DNA of 64,000 bases from positions 248,001 through 312,000 of the forward strand of contig JACJYE010000009.1 in the NCBI GenBank assembly GCA_020636255.1, read 5' to 3'. The DNA comes from Lewinellaceae bacterium. GTDB taxonomy: Bacteria; Bacteroidota; Bacteroidia; Chitinophagales; Saprospiraceae. The translations under genes were made by a program, and so were the position numbers. Positions 34,916 to 44,238 of this stretch are shown one piece after another; the first letter of the stretch is position 1, and the number at the start of each line of letters is the position of its first letter. The notes under the pieces are model-generated. The model saw only the letters and a list, made by a program, of their open reading frames with translations, was not told the DNA's origin and searched no databases.

Positions 34916-36385
34916 TCACTTCCGGCGCATCAGCACCATTCCGCCGCTGAATCTTTTCAGGACAGTATACCGGCCTTCCAGCTGCGGCGCCTGGCTTTCA
35001 AACAGATAGAAAAAATCAGGCCCGGGGTTTAGCGTATCGCCCCCTACAAAAGGCGGGGCAGCAAAGGAGCGTATGCCCAGCACCTGATGATAAAAGGTAG
35101 CGGTGGGCTGGAACATCCAGTAAGCCCCCATTGTAGCGGGCGCCTGGCCAGGAGTGATCTGCGCGTCGAGGTATTCAACCATGTCGCGGGTGCTCTGGTC
35201 AAAGCGCCACTCATAACAATGGCTGAGATTAAAGGAACGGCCCAGGTGATAGGCGGGTAGCAGCAGGCACAGCCCCGCGCCCAGTTTTGCCGCCCAGCCA
35301 TTAAGGTGGGCCGAACACACTCCATACAGCATAAAGAAAAACAGCAGGCCTGACAGTGGGATGAAGTGCAGGGCTTTACGCCCTTCCAGGTAATTGGAGC
35401 CCAACAGGTAATGCTGAGCGGCCATTACAATACAGCTCGTGAGAAAGAGCAGGGCCGTGGCCAGGTATTGTTTCCGCCAGGCTTCCTCTGGCTTGCGGTA
35501 ATAGAACCAGAAAGCTCCTGCCAGCGCCAGGGATATTAAGATGCCGTAGAACAGGAAAAAGATCCAAAGCGTATCAGCAGCGAAATAGCGGTTGTCGTAC
35601 AGGCTGCTTTGCACAATGGAACGGAACGTCATCCACAATCGCTCGGCGCCATAATGGAACTCTTTTGCCTCCTGCAGGTACCGGATAGGGCGGTACAGCA
35701 GTAACGCCAGCACCAGGCCGATAACGAGCGGGATGGCATTCATCCGAAGTTGTTGCCGCCAACGAAAGCGAAAGCTTATTGTCCCCGTTTTCTCTTGTAT
35801 CAGGCTCATGATAAACATTGCCCCCCACAGGCTTGCCAGAAAATTGAATGCAACGAAATTGGCCAGTACGGCCAGTGCCGCCAGCAGGTAACTGGCCAGC
35901 AAGGCCGGCCAGCGCCCGTGGCGAAAAAAGGCCATGAAGGCATAAAGGCTACCCATGCAAAGGCCCACGCTAAGGCCATAACCCCGTGCCAGAGAGAAGA
36001 AATCGAGCAAATATGGGTTGAAATTGAGCAAGGCGATACCCGCCAGCGCTATCCAGAACCGCCGCGTGACAGCAAGGATGATGCCCAGCGAACACAATAG
36101 ATAGATAAGGTGCGCCAGCACATTGGGCAGGCGCAGGGCCCATTCGCTGATGCCGAACAGGCGCATGCTTTGCTGCCACGCCCAGGTGTTGAGTAAGTGG
36201 TTGTTGGCCGTAGGCCAGCAGGATTTCTCAAAAAAACAGGACAGCACATCGATATTCTGGAACCAGAGGAATGACACACTTTCATCGTGGGTCATCGAGA
36301 GCGCACAGGCACGGTAGGCCGTATAGGCCAGCAAGGCAGCCAGCAAAAACATAGTGGCCATAAACAAGGGTGTAGGCCGGCGCAT
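34916..36385 (-). CDS. GT39/ArnT-like membrane glycosyltransferase
   Basis: A 489-residue protein with about ten hydrophobic helices. The first extracytoplasmic loop carries an acidic DE pair (SMTHDESVSFLWF) followed by NNHLLNTWAWQQSM, as in polyprenol-phosphate-sugar-dependent glycosyltransferases of the PMT/ArnT type (GT39/GT83). It probably moves a sugar from a lipid carrier to a lipid or protein on the periplasmic side; the acceptor is unknown. ATG 36385 is chosen because a -7 box (TAGGTTTG, minus strand, 36404-36411) lies just upstream; a TTG at 36406 would fall inside that box. Confidence 0.8.
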   Translation of the reverse strand: MRRPTPLFMATMFLLAALLAYTAYRACALSMTHDESVSFLWFQNIDVLSCFFEKSCWPTANNHLLNTWAWQQSMRLFGISEWALRLPNVLAHLIYLLCSLGIILAVTRRFWIALAGIALLNFNPYLLDFFSLARGYGLSVGLCMGSLYAFMAFFRHGRWPALLASYLLAALAVLANFVAFNFLASLWGAMFIMSLIQEKTGTISFRFRWRQQLRMNAIPLVIGLVLALLLYRPIRYLQEAKEFHYGAERLWMTFRSIVQSSLYDNRYFAADTLWIFFLFYGILISLALAGAFWFYYRKPEEAWRKQYLATALLFLTSCIVMAAQHYLLGSNYLEGRKALHFIPLSGLLFFFMLYGVCSAHLNGWAAKLGAGLCLLLPAYHLGRSFNLSHCYEWRFDQSTRDMVEYLDAQITPGQAPATMGAYWMFQPTATFYHQVLGIRSFAAPPFVGGDTLNPGPDFFYLFESQAPQLEGRYTVLKRFSGGMVLMRRK

Positions 36386-36403
36386 GTGTGTGGCGTTTGT
36401 GTA

Positions 36404-36411
36404 CAAACCTA
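36404..36411 (-). promoter_or_regulatory. -7 element of the GT39-like gene
   Basis: TAGGTTTG on the minus strand, about 19-26 bp before ATG 36385. It lies in the 52-bp gap after the FAD monooxygenase gene, so the glycosyltransferase can be transcribed on its own. Confidence 0.5.
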
Positions 36412-36437
36412 CAAAAAAATAGCCTGCGCACCATGCG

Positions 36438-37589
36438 CTAAAAATCCACTTCGTAAAGATACTTTAACGGCTTCTCGGCCGCTGAGGATGGCGCCAGCCG
36501 GAAAAGTGCATTTCGTAGCGCACCCAGCAAAGGGTTCTGTGCTTGTGCTATCCTGCCGATCGACCACGACCGCTTCACCACATAATGGGCCCTTTCCATC
36601 CTTCTGAGTTCGAATTGGCGAAAAGCCTCTTCCGGGCTACTACACCTGGCAGCTTCATCGGCCAATACGACGGCGTCTTCCAGCGCCTGGCAGGCGCCCT
36701 GGCCCATATTGGGCGTCGTAGCATGGGCAGCATCGCCTGTCAGTACGATATTGCCGAAAGCAAATTGATGTATGGGTTTCAGGTCGATGATGTCGTTCCA
36801 AAGCAGCGCCGCATCGGGCGTCTGCCGGATGATTTCCGGAATGGGCGTATGATACCCTTGAAACTGAGCATAGAGATCCTCGGTAGTGAAGCGCTTATAA
36901 CGGGCATTATCAGCGGGCGACGTTATACAGGCAAACCAGTATACCTGCCTGCCTTTGAGCGGAACGATTCCGAACCGCCCACTCGGGCCCCAGGTTTCGG
37001 TAGCCTCCTCTATAAGGGGCCCATCGTATTCTATGACGGCACGCCAGCAGGTGTATCCGGCATATCGGGAGGTACTTCCCGTCATCAATTGCTGGCGCGT
37101 TGGCGAGTGGATGCCGTCGGCAAGGATCAGGGCCCGGGCCTCATGCTCGCTTCCATCCTCAAACCTGGCCACCGCAACACCACTCTCCCGGCGGATGCCA
37201 ATGGCCCTTTTACCGGTGGCCATAGGAGTGCCGGGCAACTTCGCCAGCAGCGCCTGATGTAGCGCCGCACGGTGAATAGCATAATGCGCAGCGCCATACC
37301 GTTGGGCGATCTGCCGTCCGTCGGCCCGCGTGATCACCCGCCCGTTGGCCTGGCGGATGCTCATGCCTGGTAGCAACCGGCCTTCCCTTGCTATTGTTTC
37401 TTCAAGCCCGAGTTTCCTCAAAGCAAGTGCGGCGTTGGGCGCCAGGCTGATACCTGCGCCTACGGCCCGGATCTCAGGGGCAGCCTCGAACAACTCCGCC
37501 TGAAAGCCCTTTTGATGCAAGGCGATCGCTGTTGCCAGGCCGGCGATACCGCCGCCGATAATGGTAAAATCTGCTGTTTTTGTTGACAT
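36438..37589 (-). CDS. FAD-dependent monooxygenase (salicylate hydroxylase-like group)
   Basis: A 383-residue class A flavoprotein monooxygenase. It has the dinucleotide-binding GGGIAGLATAIALHQKG at the N-terminus, a DG motif (LILADGIHSPTRQ) for FAD/NAD(P)H and the GD motif (IVLTGDAAHATTPNMGQGAC) contacting the FAD ribityl chain. These place it in the PHBH/FAD_binding_3 family. Members hydroxylate aromatic substrates or epoxidise carotenoids (zeaxanthin epoxidase is a relative); the substrate cannot be read from the sequence. Its neighbours give no pathway context. Confidence 0.88.
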   Translation of the reverse strand: MSTKTADFTIIGGGIAGLATAIALHQKGFQAELFEAAPEIRAVGAGISLAPNAALALRKLGLEETIAREGRLLPGMSIRQANGRVITRADGRQIAQRYGAAHYAIHRAALHQALLAKLPGTPMATGKRAIGIRRESGVAVARFEDGSEHEARALILADGIHSPTRQQLMTGSTSRYAGYTCWRAVIEYDGPLIEEATETWGPSGRFGIVPLKGRQVYWFACITSPADNARYKRFTTEDLYAQFQGYHTPIPEIIRQTPDAALLWNDIIDLKPIHQFAFGNIVLTGDAAHATTPNMGQGACQALEDAVVLADEAARCSSPEEAFRQFELRRMERAHYVVKRSWSIGRIAQAQNPLLGALRNALFRLAPSSAAEKPLKYLYEVDF

Positions 37590-37771
37590 AGTGGGCCTGT
37601 TTTGGAATCCTCAAAAAAATAAACTGCCGGTTTCGGTGATCAGGCGAAGGCCAAGAGCCACTGAATCCGTATGCTTCGACAACGGTAGCACCGGTTTCGT
37701 TGCATGAATTGCTGAAAAATTAGGCGTAGCAGCGTAGCATTACCATGAGACAGTGAGGCCATGAAACAATG

Positions 37772-40700
37772 TTAAAATTCCAACCGCTCCACGGCCCGCC
37801 AGGGGTCGAGTTTTTGCAGGTTGACGGAAAATGCTACCCGCTTCCAGTAGTTGCCTCGTTCCACGTAACGATCCTGAATGTTTTTCGAATTTACCAGCGG
37901 GAAGTAAACGGCGGCGGTTTCGTTACCGAAGCTCAGCATCAGCCCGCCGCTCCAAAGCAGCTGGCTGCTGAAGGTATCGCTCTTCCCGGTAGGCATCGCA
38001 TTATCGAAATAGCCGATGTCGAAATAGGGTTTGACAGGGAGCTTGCCCAGTACTTTGCGCGGCAGGGCTGCTTTAAAGTTGGCGGCGATGATGAAGTTAT
38101 TGCTGCGCCCCAGGGTAAAACCGCTGCCGATCACGTTTTTCAGGCCCCCTTCCCGGATATTCACTTGCTGGAGCCACAGCCCGTCGCTGTCGCTACGCCC
38201 AAGGTAATAGTCGTCGAAGCGATAGTCATTGTAGCCCTGGCCGATGAGGCTGAAAGCCCAGGGCTCGATATAGCCGGCCTCGCGCCCCGTATTGTACAGG
38301 AAGGCGCCGGCGAAGAAACGGATATCGATATTTCGGCCCCGCTCATAGGTGATGGCCTGGTTCCACTCGAGCGATGCCTTGATATACCTGCCGTCGTGAA
38401 GGCTGATGTTCTCATGCTGCTGGTGCTCCAGGCTCACCTTTAGCGCGGAGGGGTTAAGCACACTGCGGTTTTCTACAAAAAAGCTGGCTTCCTGAAGGAA
38501 CTGGGTGCGCCGTTTTTTGCCCAAAAACCCTCCGTCGGCCGCAAATGCAGGCTCCTGCAGGCTCACCCATAACCCGCGCACCTGGAGGCTCTTATAGATA
38601 TTGCTGGCAGCTGGCTTGGCAAAGTTTATCCGCAGATAGGGCTGCCAGCGGGTGTAACGCAGCAGTTCGCCGGCAGCAGCGTAGCGGCGGTAGTGAAAAG
38701 ACCGCGCATTGAACCCCAATACGATGCGTTGTACGTCATCGCCCCTGGGGTAAAAGTTGTAATGTATATCGCCCAGGCCGGCCAACGCCTGGCCGTTGGT
38801 GCTGTAAAAGGGAGCCAACGCCCATTCCAGACGCCTTTCCGGCATGATCCGGTTGTACAGCAGCAGGCCGGGCATAAGCTTGTCGTAATTGTTCCAGCTG
38901 AGCAGGGGCGACCAGTATATCGTGCTCCGGCTGTAGTTTTCTACGCCGGCGAAAAAATGCAACTGCAGGGGCTCTACTTTTTTGAGGATGCCGCTTAACC
39001 GGATCGTGTTGTTCTTTCGGTATAGGTCGAAAGTGGCCCGCTCCCGGTCCAGCACTACCTCCGTATAAGGGCCGGCGGGTAGCGCTATCGTTTTTTCGCC
39101 TTCAAACCCTTCCACCCAGCTTTCCTGCGCCACCTCGGCGCCTGCCATGGCGCTTACCGTGAACGGCCCTGCGATATTGCCTTTGTTGCGCACTACCACC
39201 ATCAGCGAATCGCCTTCCCGCCGGATACCCGTCACGGCATAGTCCTGCTTTTTATTGGAAAAAAGGATGCCTTCGAAGAGCCAGGGCAAAGGCTTGCCAA
39301 CTGTCGCTTCGATATGGGCCCGGAAATCATCGGGCTGGGGGTGGCGGAACTGCCATTTCCGGTAGTAGGCCTGCATGGCTGCGTCGAAGGGCGCAGTGCC
39401 GAGGTACTGCTCCAGATAGCGCAGCGCCCTGGCAGGAAGCTCATAGGCCCCCAGAAAATAATTGATCTCGCTGAGCTCGTCGGAAGGTGTGTCCGGCGCC
39501 TGGTTCAGATGCCTGCGCGCCTGGTACAGGTAGGCCAGTTCAAAGATGTCGAGCTCGGTGCCGGCCATCATGAATTCGGGCAGGTAAGAAAACTCGGGCC
39601 CATTGTAATAAGTACTGCTATAGCGGTGGTCGTAGTAACTGTTGATACCCTCGTCCATCCAGGCATGCACCCGTTCGTTGGAGCCGAGGATGCCGTAGAA
39701 CCAGTTGTGCCCTACCTCGTGGGTAATGACCTCATCCAGCGAACGGGCATCACCAGCCAGCGATATATTCGTGATCATGGGGTACTCCATGCCACCGCCG
39801 GCGCTCAGCGCCGCCTGCACGGCCGTTGCATGCGGGTAGGGGTATTCGCCCACCAGGCCGGAATAGAACGACAGGGCGCGGCCGACATAAGTGGAGGCTT
39901 CTTTCCACAGGTGCTGCTCTCGTTTGGAGAAAAAGGCCCAGGCTTCTACCATGCGCCCTGAGGGCATCAGGACTTCCTCTTTCTGCACCAGGAACCGCTT
40001 ATCCGCGAACCAGGCGAAATCGTGCACATTTTCTGCCGTATAGCGGATGGTTTTCAGCCTTTCTGAAGAGGGCGGGAACAGCTCCCGCCGCACGCCCTGT
40101 GTAACCGTGTCGAGCTGTTCGGTGCTTTCAGCTATCCTCTTTTCCAGGAATAACCGCTCACTTTCCGTCTGCAGCACTCCGGTAGCCGCTACCACGTAAT
40201 TTCCGGGCAGGGTGATGGATACATCGTAGTTGCCGAATTCGGAATAGAACTCCCCCATATCGAGGTAGGGCATAGGATGCCAGCCTTCGCGATCGTAAAC
40301 AGCGGGTTTGGGATACCACTGGGTGATCTGATAGGCCTGCCCCTCGTGCCCCAGGCGGGAGAAAACAATGGGCAGTTTTACCCGAAAAGGCGTGCTGATC
40401 GTAACGGAATCACCGGGCTCGAGAGGGCGGGCCAGCGGCAACCAGCAGATGTCGGGGTTCTCGGTATCTGGCGCCCAGCTTACTGGCTGGCCATCGGCCT
40501 GAAAGGCGAGGCTGTCGATGAAACCCCGGCTGCCGGCATCGGCAAAATAAAAACGGGTGCTGCCGGTGCGCAACTGCTGGTGGGCAAAAGCCGTGTTGTT
40601 ATCCCGGTAAGCATTGGGCCACAGGTGAAAATAAAGGCCGTCAAGCGCTTCCGGGGCATGGTTGTGATAGGTAATATCGGCCCTCCCGCGCAGGAAATGG

Positions 40701-40837
40701 CCGCGGTCGTCGAGGCTCACTTCGATCCGGTAGTTCACTTCCTGCTGGAAATAAGCGGGCTGGGCGTGGGCCGCTGCCGGGAGAAGGTAGCAAAGGGCCA
40801 GTAGCGTGGGGTGGAAAGCGGCAATTGTTCTTCTCAT
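37772..40837 (-). CDS. M1-family metallopeptidase with C-terminal beta-barrel-like region
   Basis: A 1,021-residue exported Zn aminopeptidase. ATG 40837 gives a signal peptide (LLALCYLLPAAAHAQ); the open frame before it is not coding. The catalytic motif is exact: HEVGH (373-377), 18 residues, then Glu396 (MDEGINSYY), with the substrate-binding SAGGGMEYPM upstream. Residues 600-1021 are unlike M1 C-terminal domains. They consist of alternating strands with many aromatic girdle residues (STIYWSPLLSWNNYDK, RQPYLRINFAK-like, LLWSGGLMLSFGNETAAVYF) and end in phenylalanine, as expected for an outer-membrane beta-barrel. The peptidase may therefore be displayed on, or held in, the outer membrane. 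A divergent promoter region separates it from 40923. Confidence 0.85.
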   Translation of the reverse strand: MRRTIAAFHPTLLALCYLLPAAAHAQPAYFQQEVNYRIEVSLDDRGHFLRGRADITYHNHAPEALDGLYFHLWPNAYRDNNTAFAHQQLRTGSTRFYFADAGSRGFIDSLAFQADGQPVSWAPDTENPDICWLPLARPLEPGDSVTISTPFRVKLPIVFSRLGHEGQAYQITQWYPKPAVYDREGWHPMPYLDMGEFYSEFGNYDVSITLPGNYVVAATGVLQTESERLFLEKRIAESTEQLDTVTQGVRRELFPPSSERLKTIRYTAENVHDFAWFADKRFLVQKEEVLMPSGRMVEAWAFFSKREQHLWKEASTYVGRALSFYSGLVGEYPYPHATAVQAALSAGGGMEYPMITNISLAGDARSLDEVITHEVGHNWFYGILGSNERVHAWMDEGINSYYDHRYSSTYYNGPEFSYLPEFMMAGTELDIFELAYLYQARRHLNQAPDTPSDELSEINYFLGAYELPARALRYLEQYLGTAPFDAAMQAYYRKWQFRHPQPDDFRAHIEATVGKPLPWLFEGILFSNKKQDYAVTGIRREGDSLMVVVRNKGNIAGPFTVSAMAGAEVAQESWVEGFEGEKTIALPAGPYTEVVLDRERATFDLYRKNNTIRLSGILKKVEPLQLHFFAGVENYSRSTIYWSPLLSWNNYDKLMPGLLLYNRIMPERRLEWALAPFYSTNGQALAGLGDIHYNFYPRGDDVQRIVLGFNARSFHYRRYAAAGELLRYTRWQPYLRINFAKPAASNIYKSLQVRGLWVSLQEPAFAADGGFLGKKRRTQFLQEASFFVENRSVLNPSALKVSLEHQQHENISLHDGRYIKASLEWNQAITYERGRNIDIRFFAGAFLYNTGREAGYIEPWAFSLIGQGYNDYRFDDYYLGRSDSDGLWLQQVNIREGGLKNVIGSGFTLGRSNNFIIAANFKAALPRKVLGKLPVKPYFDIGYFDNAMPTGKSDTFSSQLLWSGGLMLSFGNETAAVYFPLVNSKNIQDRYVERGNYWKRVAFSVNLQKLDPWRAVERLEF

Positions 40838-40863
40838 TTTCAGCTTTTGGATGGACAGGTTCG

Positions 40864-40871
40864 TATATTTG
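40864..40871 (+). promoter_or_regulatory. -7 element of gene 40923
   Basis: TATATTTG, exact TAnnTTTG match, 51 bp before ATG 40923, in the divergent gap with the M1 peptidase gene. Confidence 0.55.
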
Positions 40872-40922
40872 AGGCCTGGATCAAAGGGGGGCCTCCAAAC
40901 AAGATCAAACCAAAATAACATA

Positions 40923-41459
40923 ATGAACCGGTTAATTTTACTTTTTTTCACCCTGGCTTTTGCCCTGGCCCTCCCTGCGCAGGAGGCTGATGACGCGCTT
41001 TTCCCTGCCTCCTGGGCCGGCACCTGGGCCGGGCGGCTGGAGATATTTAACCCGGAAGGCAAAGTGCAGGACATACCGATGGAGCTGCAGATCAGGGATG
41101 TAGACACCGCTTTTACCTGGACGATCACCTATGGAGCAGGCGATCAGGCCGATCGGCGGGATTATTTGCTCCGCCCGGTGAAGGCACAGATGGGGCTTTT
41201 TCAGATCGACGAGCAGAACTCCATCGTACTTGATGCCACTTACATCGCCGGTAAGTTGTTCAGCCGTTTCGATGTTATGGGTAACCTGCTGCTTAGCACA
41301 ACGGAAGTGGTTGATGGTGAAATGCGCTACGAGATCATCTCCGGAAAGGCCGAAGCCCGCCATATTACCGGTGGCCAGGAATACGAAGGCGAACAGATAC
41401 CGGAAGTGAAATCCATGCCCGTAGTGATCAGGCAATACGCACTGCTGCGGCGAAAGTGA
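40923..41459 (+). CDS. secreted protein of unknown function
   Basis: 178 residues with signal peptide LILLFFTLAFALALPAQ. The mature part begins FPASWAGTWAGRLEIF and continues in regular strands (MELQIRDVDTAFTWTITYGA, NSIVLDATYIAGKLFSRFDV), suggesting a small lipocalin-like or DUF-type beta-barrel. No catalytic motif is visible. ATG 40923 follows a -7 box by about 50 bp. An intergenic MITE-like repeat lies immediately downstream. Confidence 0.75.
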   Translation: MNRLILLFFTLAFALALPAQEADDALFPASWAGTWAGRLEIFNPEGKVQDIPMELQIRDVDTAFTWTITYGAGDQADRRDYLLRPVKAQMGLFQIDEQNSIVLDATYIAGKLFSRFDVMGNLLLSTTEVVDGEMRYEIISGKAEARHITGGQEYEGEQIPEVKSMPVVIRQYALLRRK

Positions 41460-41468
41460 GCGGGCGCT

Positions 41469-41578
41469 TAAGTAGTGTTTAAAAAAATAAGTTCTCCGAT
41501 GGAGATTTTGCGATGTGTACAGGCTGGAAGACAAGCCTCATCGCAAAATCGGCGAACTTGTTTTTTGAGGAGTACTTA
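41469..41578. repeat. MITE-like element, copy A
   Basis: Ends are TTAGTAGTG-type (here TAAGTAGTGTTTAAAAAAAT and its inverted partner GTTTTTTGAGGAGTACTTA). The interior is a long hairpin with a perfect 12-bp arm GATTTTGCGATG (41504-41515)/CATCGCAAAATC (41539-41550) and AAGTTC/GAACTT outside it. No coding capacity. Related copies lie at 46568, 49324, 51934 and 52889. Confidence 0.75.
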
Positions 41579-41621
41579 TTTCGTAACTTCGAGCCCTAAA
41601 TCAGCGATCAAACCATAGAAG

Positions 41622-42251
41622 ATGAAACCAGCCATTGCTTTACTTATTGCAGTAGCCTTTGCCTTTAGCAGCAACCTCAATGCCCAGGCCGATTCCGGCA
41701 AGGCATCAGCTTTTACCGGCCTTTTTGAGGAAGTACAGGCGGGCAGCCTCCATCTTTTTTCCCATTTCAATGAAGAACTGCCTGCGGATTTTGCCTTTAC
41801 AGGCCAGAAGATCGGGAAAAAGTATTACGGCTTCTTTTCCGGCGAGTACCGCCAGATGCTGGAAAGCGGAGCTGTTTTTTACGCGGTATACCGCATGAAA
41901 AATGACGGCAAGGACGCTTACATCATCCGAATGCCGAGCAATAAAGGCCCTCATACCTTCTACCTCTTTGAATGGCGGGGCGAAACCCTTCATTCTGTGC
42001 AACTTCTGGCCTACGCCTTTTGCGCCGACGGTTTTTGCCACCAGCAGGATTGCTGGGTTGCCGACCTCAACGGAGACTCCAAAGTGGATATCCTCACCCA
42101 GTTTCGCCGCACCCTGCCGCGTTCCCGCAAAGTGCTGACAAGCAATGAGCAGGTTTACCTGCAAAAAGATGCCGGCCGCTTCGGTATCGTACCTCAGGGC
42201 GCCGTACATCTGGAGTCGGGGCGGTTTGAACTTCAGGAGCTAGCCTATTAG
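41622..42251 (+). CDS. secreted protein of unknown function with DxNxDxxxD loop
   Basis: 209 residues with signal peptide ALLIAVAFAFSSNLNAQ. The mature protein has a possible calcium loop, WVADLNGDSKVDILTQFR, as seen in integrin/VCBS-type and EF-hand-like repeats, and a Cys-rich stretch FCADGFCHQQDCW just before it. Overall it may report or bind a surface ligand, but no family is recognised. It starts 43 bp after MITE copy A. Confidence 0.72.
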   Translation: MKPAIALLIAVAFAFSSNLNAQADSGKASAFTGLFEEVQAGSLHLFSHFNEELPADFAFTGQKIGKKYYGFFSGEYRQMLESGAVFYAVYRMKNDGKDAYIIRMPSNKGPHTFYLFEWRGETLHSVQLLAYAFCADGFCHQQDCWVADLNGDSKVDILTQFRRTLPRSRKVLTSNEQVYLQKDAGRFGIVPQGAVHLESGRFELQELAY

Positions 42252-42299
42252 CATTAGGGCAGTTGGCGGTATCTGGCGCCAAAGATAAAAGAAGCCTTA

Positions 42300-43319
42300 C
42301 TACCTGCTGCGCTTTTGTTCCCATGCCCAGGCTGTACGCATGATGTCGTTGATATCGCGCCGGGGCGCCCAGCCGAGCAGGCTGGAAGCTTTGTCATTGT
42401 TGGCATAAATGGCCACTACATCGCCGGGGCGCCGCTCGGCAATGCGGTAGTATAGCGGTGTGCCCGTTACCTTCATGAAGGCCTGAATGGCCTCCAGCAC
42501 CGTCACACCTTCTCCGATACCCAGGTTAAAGACTTCGAGGTTGTCCGTGTTCTTTCCGGCCATCAGGTATTGCAGCGCCCGGGTATGGGCATTGGCCAGG
42601 TCCATGACGTGGATATAATCGCGTACACAGCTCCCGTCGCGGGTGTCGTAATCATCGCCGAACACCATCATTTCCGGACGCTTGCCGATGGCCGTTTCCG
42701 TAATAACGGGTACGAGGTTGGAAGCGGGATTGGTGGGCGATTCACCGATAAGCGCACTTTCGTGCGCTCCTGCCGGATTGAAATAACGCAGCACGATGCA
42801 GTTGTGCTTCGGGTGCACCCGTGAAAAATCGCGTATGATCTGCTCGCCCATCTGCTTGCTTCTGGCATAGGGTGATTCGGCTTCCTGCAGCGGCGTTTCC
42901 TCCGTTACAGGAAGGGCCTGGGCGTTGCCGTAAACGGAGCAGGACGAAGAAAAAATAAGGTGCGGCACCTCGTAATGCTCCATGCCGTCAAGGATGTTGA
43001 GCAAACTGTTGAGGTTGTTGCGAAAATAGCGGACAGGCTGATTGACCGATTCGCCCACCAGTTTTAGGGCGGCAAAATGAATGATGCCCTTGATGTCGCG
43101 ATGCTCTTCAAAGACCTGTTGTACTGCCTCTTCCCAGCAAAGGTCGATGGCATAGTTCTTTACCCTTTTGCCGGTAATTTCTTCGATGCCATTCAGCACG
43201 TCGGCACTGGAATTGCTCAGGTTATCCACGGAAATGACATCGAAGCCATTATTGATCAGGTCGACTATAGTATGGCTGCCGATATAACCGCAACCGCCTG
43301 TAACAAGTACTTTACTCAT
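42300..43319 (-). CDS. galE: UDP-glucose 4-epimerase
   Basis: A 339-residue short-chain dehydrogenase/reductase that interconverts UDP-glucose and UDP-galactose with bound NAD. It has the NAD-binding VTGGCGYIGSHT at the N-terminus, the Ser in FSSSCSVYG and the catalytic YARSK (YxxxK). Length and motifs are those of GalE. Its neighbours include an O-antigen-ligase-like protein and a glycosyltransferase, so it probably supplies galactose for surface polysaccharide. It is divergent from the cysQ-like gene. Confidence 0.95.
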   Translation of the reverse strand: MSKVLVTGGCGYIGSHTIVDLINNGFDVISVDNLSNSSADVLNGIEEITGKRVKNYAIDLCWEEAVQQVFEEHRDIKGIIHFAALKLVGESVNQPVRYFRNNLNSLLNILDGMEHYEVPHLIFSSSCSVYGNAQALPVTEETPLQEAESPYARSKQMGEQIIRDFSRVHPKHNCIVLRYFNPAGAHESALIGESPTNPASNLVPVITETAIGKRPEMMVFGDDYDTRDGSCVRDYIHVMDLANAHTRALQYLMAGKNTDNLEVFNLGIGEGVTVLEAIQAFMKVTGTPLYYRIAERRPGDVVAIYANNDKASSLLGWAPRRDINDIMRTAWAWEQKRSR

Positions 43320-43379
43320 ATAGATCTGACTTTAGTACATAGGGGTGATCAAATTGCACATTTTACCTCTTACATTTAA

Positions 43380-43387
43380 TACCTTTG
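43380..43387 (+). promoter_or_regulatory. -7 element of the cysQ-like gene
   Basis: TACCTTTG, exact TAnnTTTG match, 35 bp before ATG 43423. Confidence 0.55.
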
Positions 43388-43422
43388 CCCGTACTGTGTC
43401 AAATTTACATGAAATTCGAACA

Positions 43423-44226
43423 ATGGATCTAACAGAATTGGCAAAAGAGGTGGTTCAGATCGCCCGCCGGGCCGGTGCGGCCATCATGGCCGTTTATGCG
43501 AAAGACGATATGGAGATTGAGGCAAAGGCCGATGAATCACCGCTTACCCTGGCCGACCGGGCGTCAAATGATGTGATCTGTGAAGAACTGGCCAGGCTTC
43601 CTGTCTTATATCCCATTGTTTCTGAGGAAAACAAGGCCATACCCTATGAAGAGCGTCGGGCTTACACTTACTTCTGGCTGGTTGACCCTCTCGATGGCAC
43701 CAAGGAATTCATCAAGCGCAACGGAGAGTTTACGGTAAATATCGCCCTCATCCATCATGGCGAACCGGTGCTGGGGGTGGTATACGTCCCCTGCCTGCAG
43801 GAAACCTACTGGGCAGCAAAGGGATATGGCGCCTTCCTGGAAACCGGCGAGGGAACCAGCCCGCTCAAGGCGGCAGCTTTCCTGCCGGAAAGCCCGGGGC
43901 TCAACCTGGTCTGCTCGCGTTCTCACCTCAACGAAGAAACCCAGGCCTTTATCAGCTGTTTTGAGGCGCCTAACCTGGTGTCGAAGGGCAGCTCGCTCAA
44001 GTTTATGATCCTCGCCAAAGGCGAGGCCCATGTCTATCCCCGCCTCGCACCTACCATGGAATGGGATACGGCAGCCGCCCAGGCCATCCTCGCTGAAGCC
44101 GGCGGCGCTGTGATCGACCAGGAGACGGGAAGGCCCCTCCGCTATAATAAGGAGAGCCTGCTCAACCCACATTTCGTGGCTTACGGCAACACACCCGTTT
44201 CCGGCGCCGCGGCCCAAAAAGCATAA
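43423..44226 (+). CDS. cysQ: 3'(2'),5'-bisphosphate nucleotidase
   Basis: 267-residue member of the inositol-monophosphatase-like superfamily. It hydrolyses adenosine 3',5'-bisphosphate (PAP) to AMP with Mg2+, removing a by-product of sulfate activation and sulfotransfer. Metal-binding motifs are complete: the Glu in VSEENK, WLVDPLDGTKEF and MEWDTAAAQAILAEAGG. ATG 43423 is chosen because it follows a -7 box; the frame is open 26 codons earlier without support. The O-antigen-ligase-like gene begins 12 bp later, so the two are probably co-transcribed. The substrate PAP is inferred from subfamily resemblance. Confidence 0.9.
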   Translation: MDLTELAKEVVQIARRAGAAIMAVYAKDDMEIEAKADESPLTLADRASNDVICEELARLPVLYPIVSEENKAIPYEERRAYTYFWLVDPLDGTKEFIKRNGEFTVNIALIHHGEPVLGVVYVPCLQETYWAAKGYGAFLETGEGTSPLKAAAFLPESPGLNLVCSRSHLNEETQAFISCFEAPNLVSKGSSLKFMILAKGEAHVYPRLAPTMEWDTAAAQAILAEAGGAVIDQETGRPLRYNKESLLNPHFVAYGNTPVSGAAAQKA

Positions 44227-44238
44227 AACCTTTAGCCA

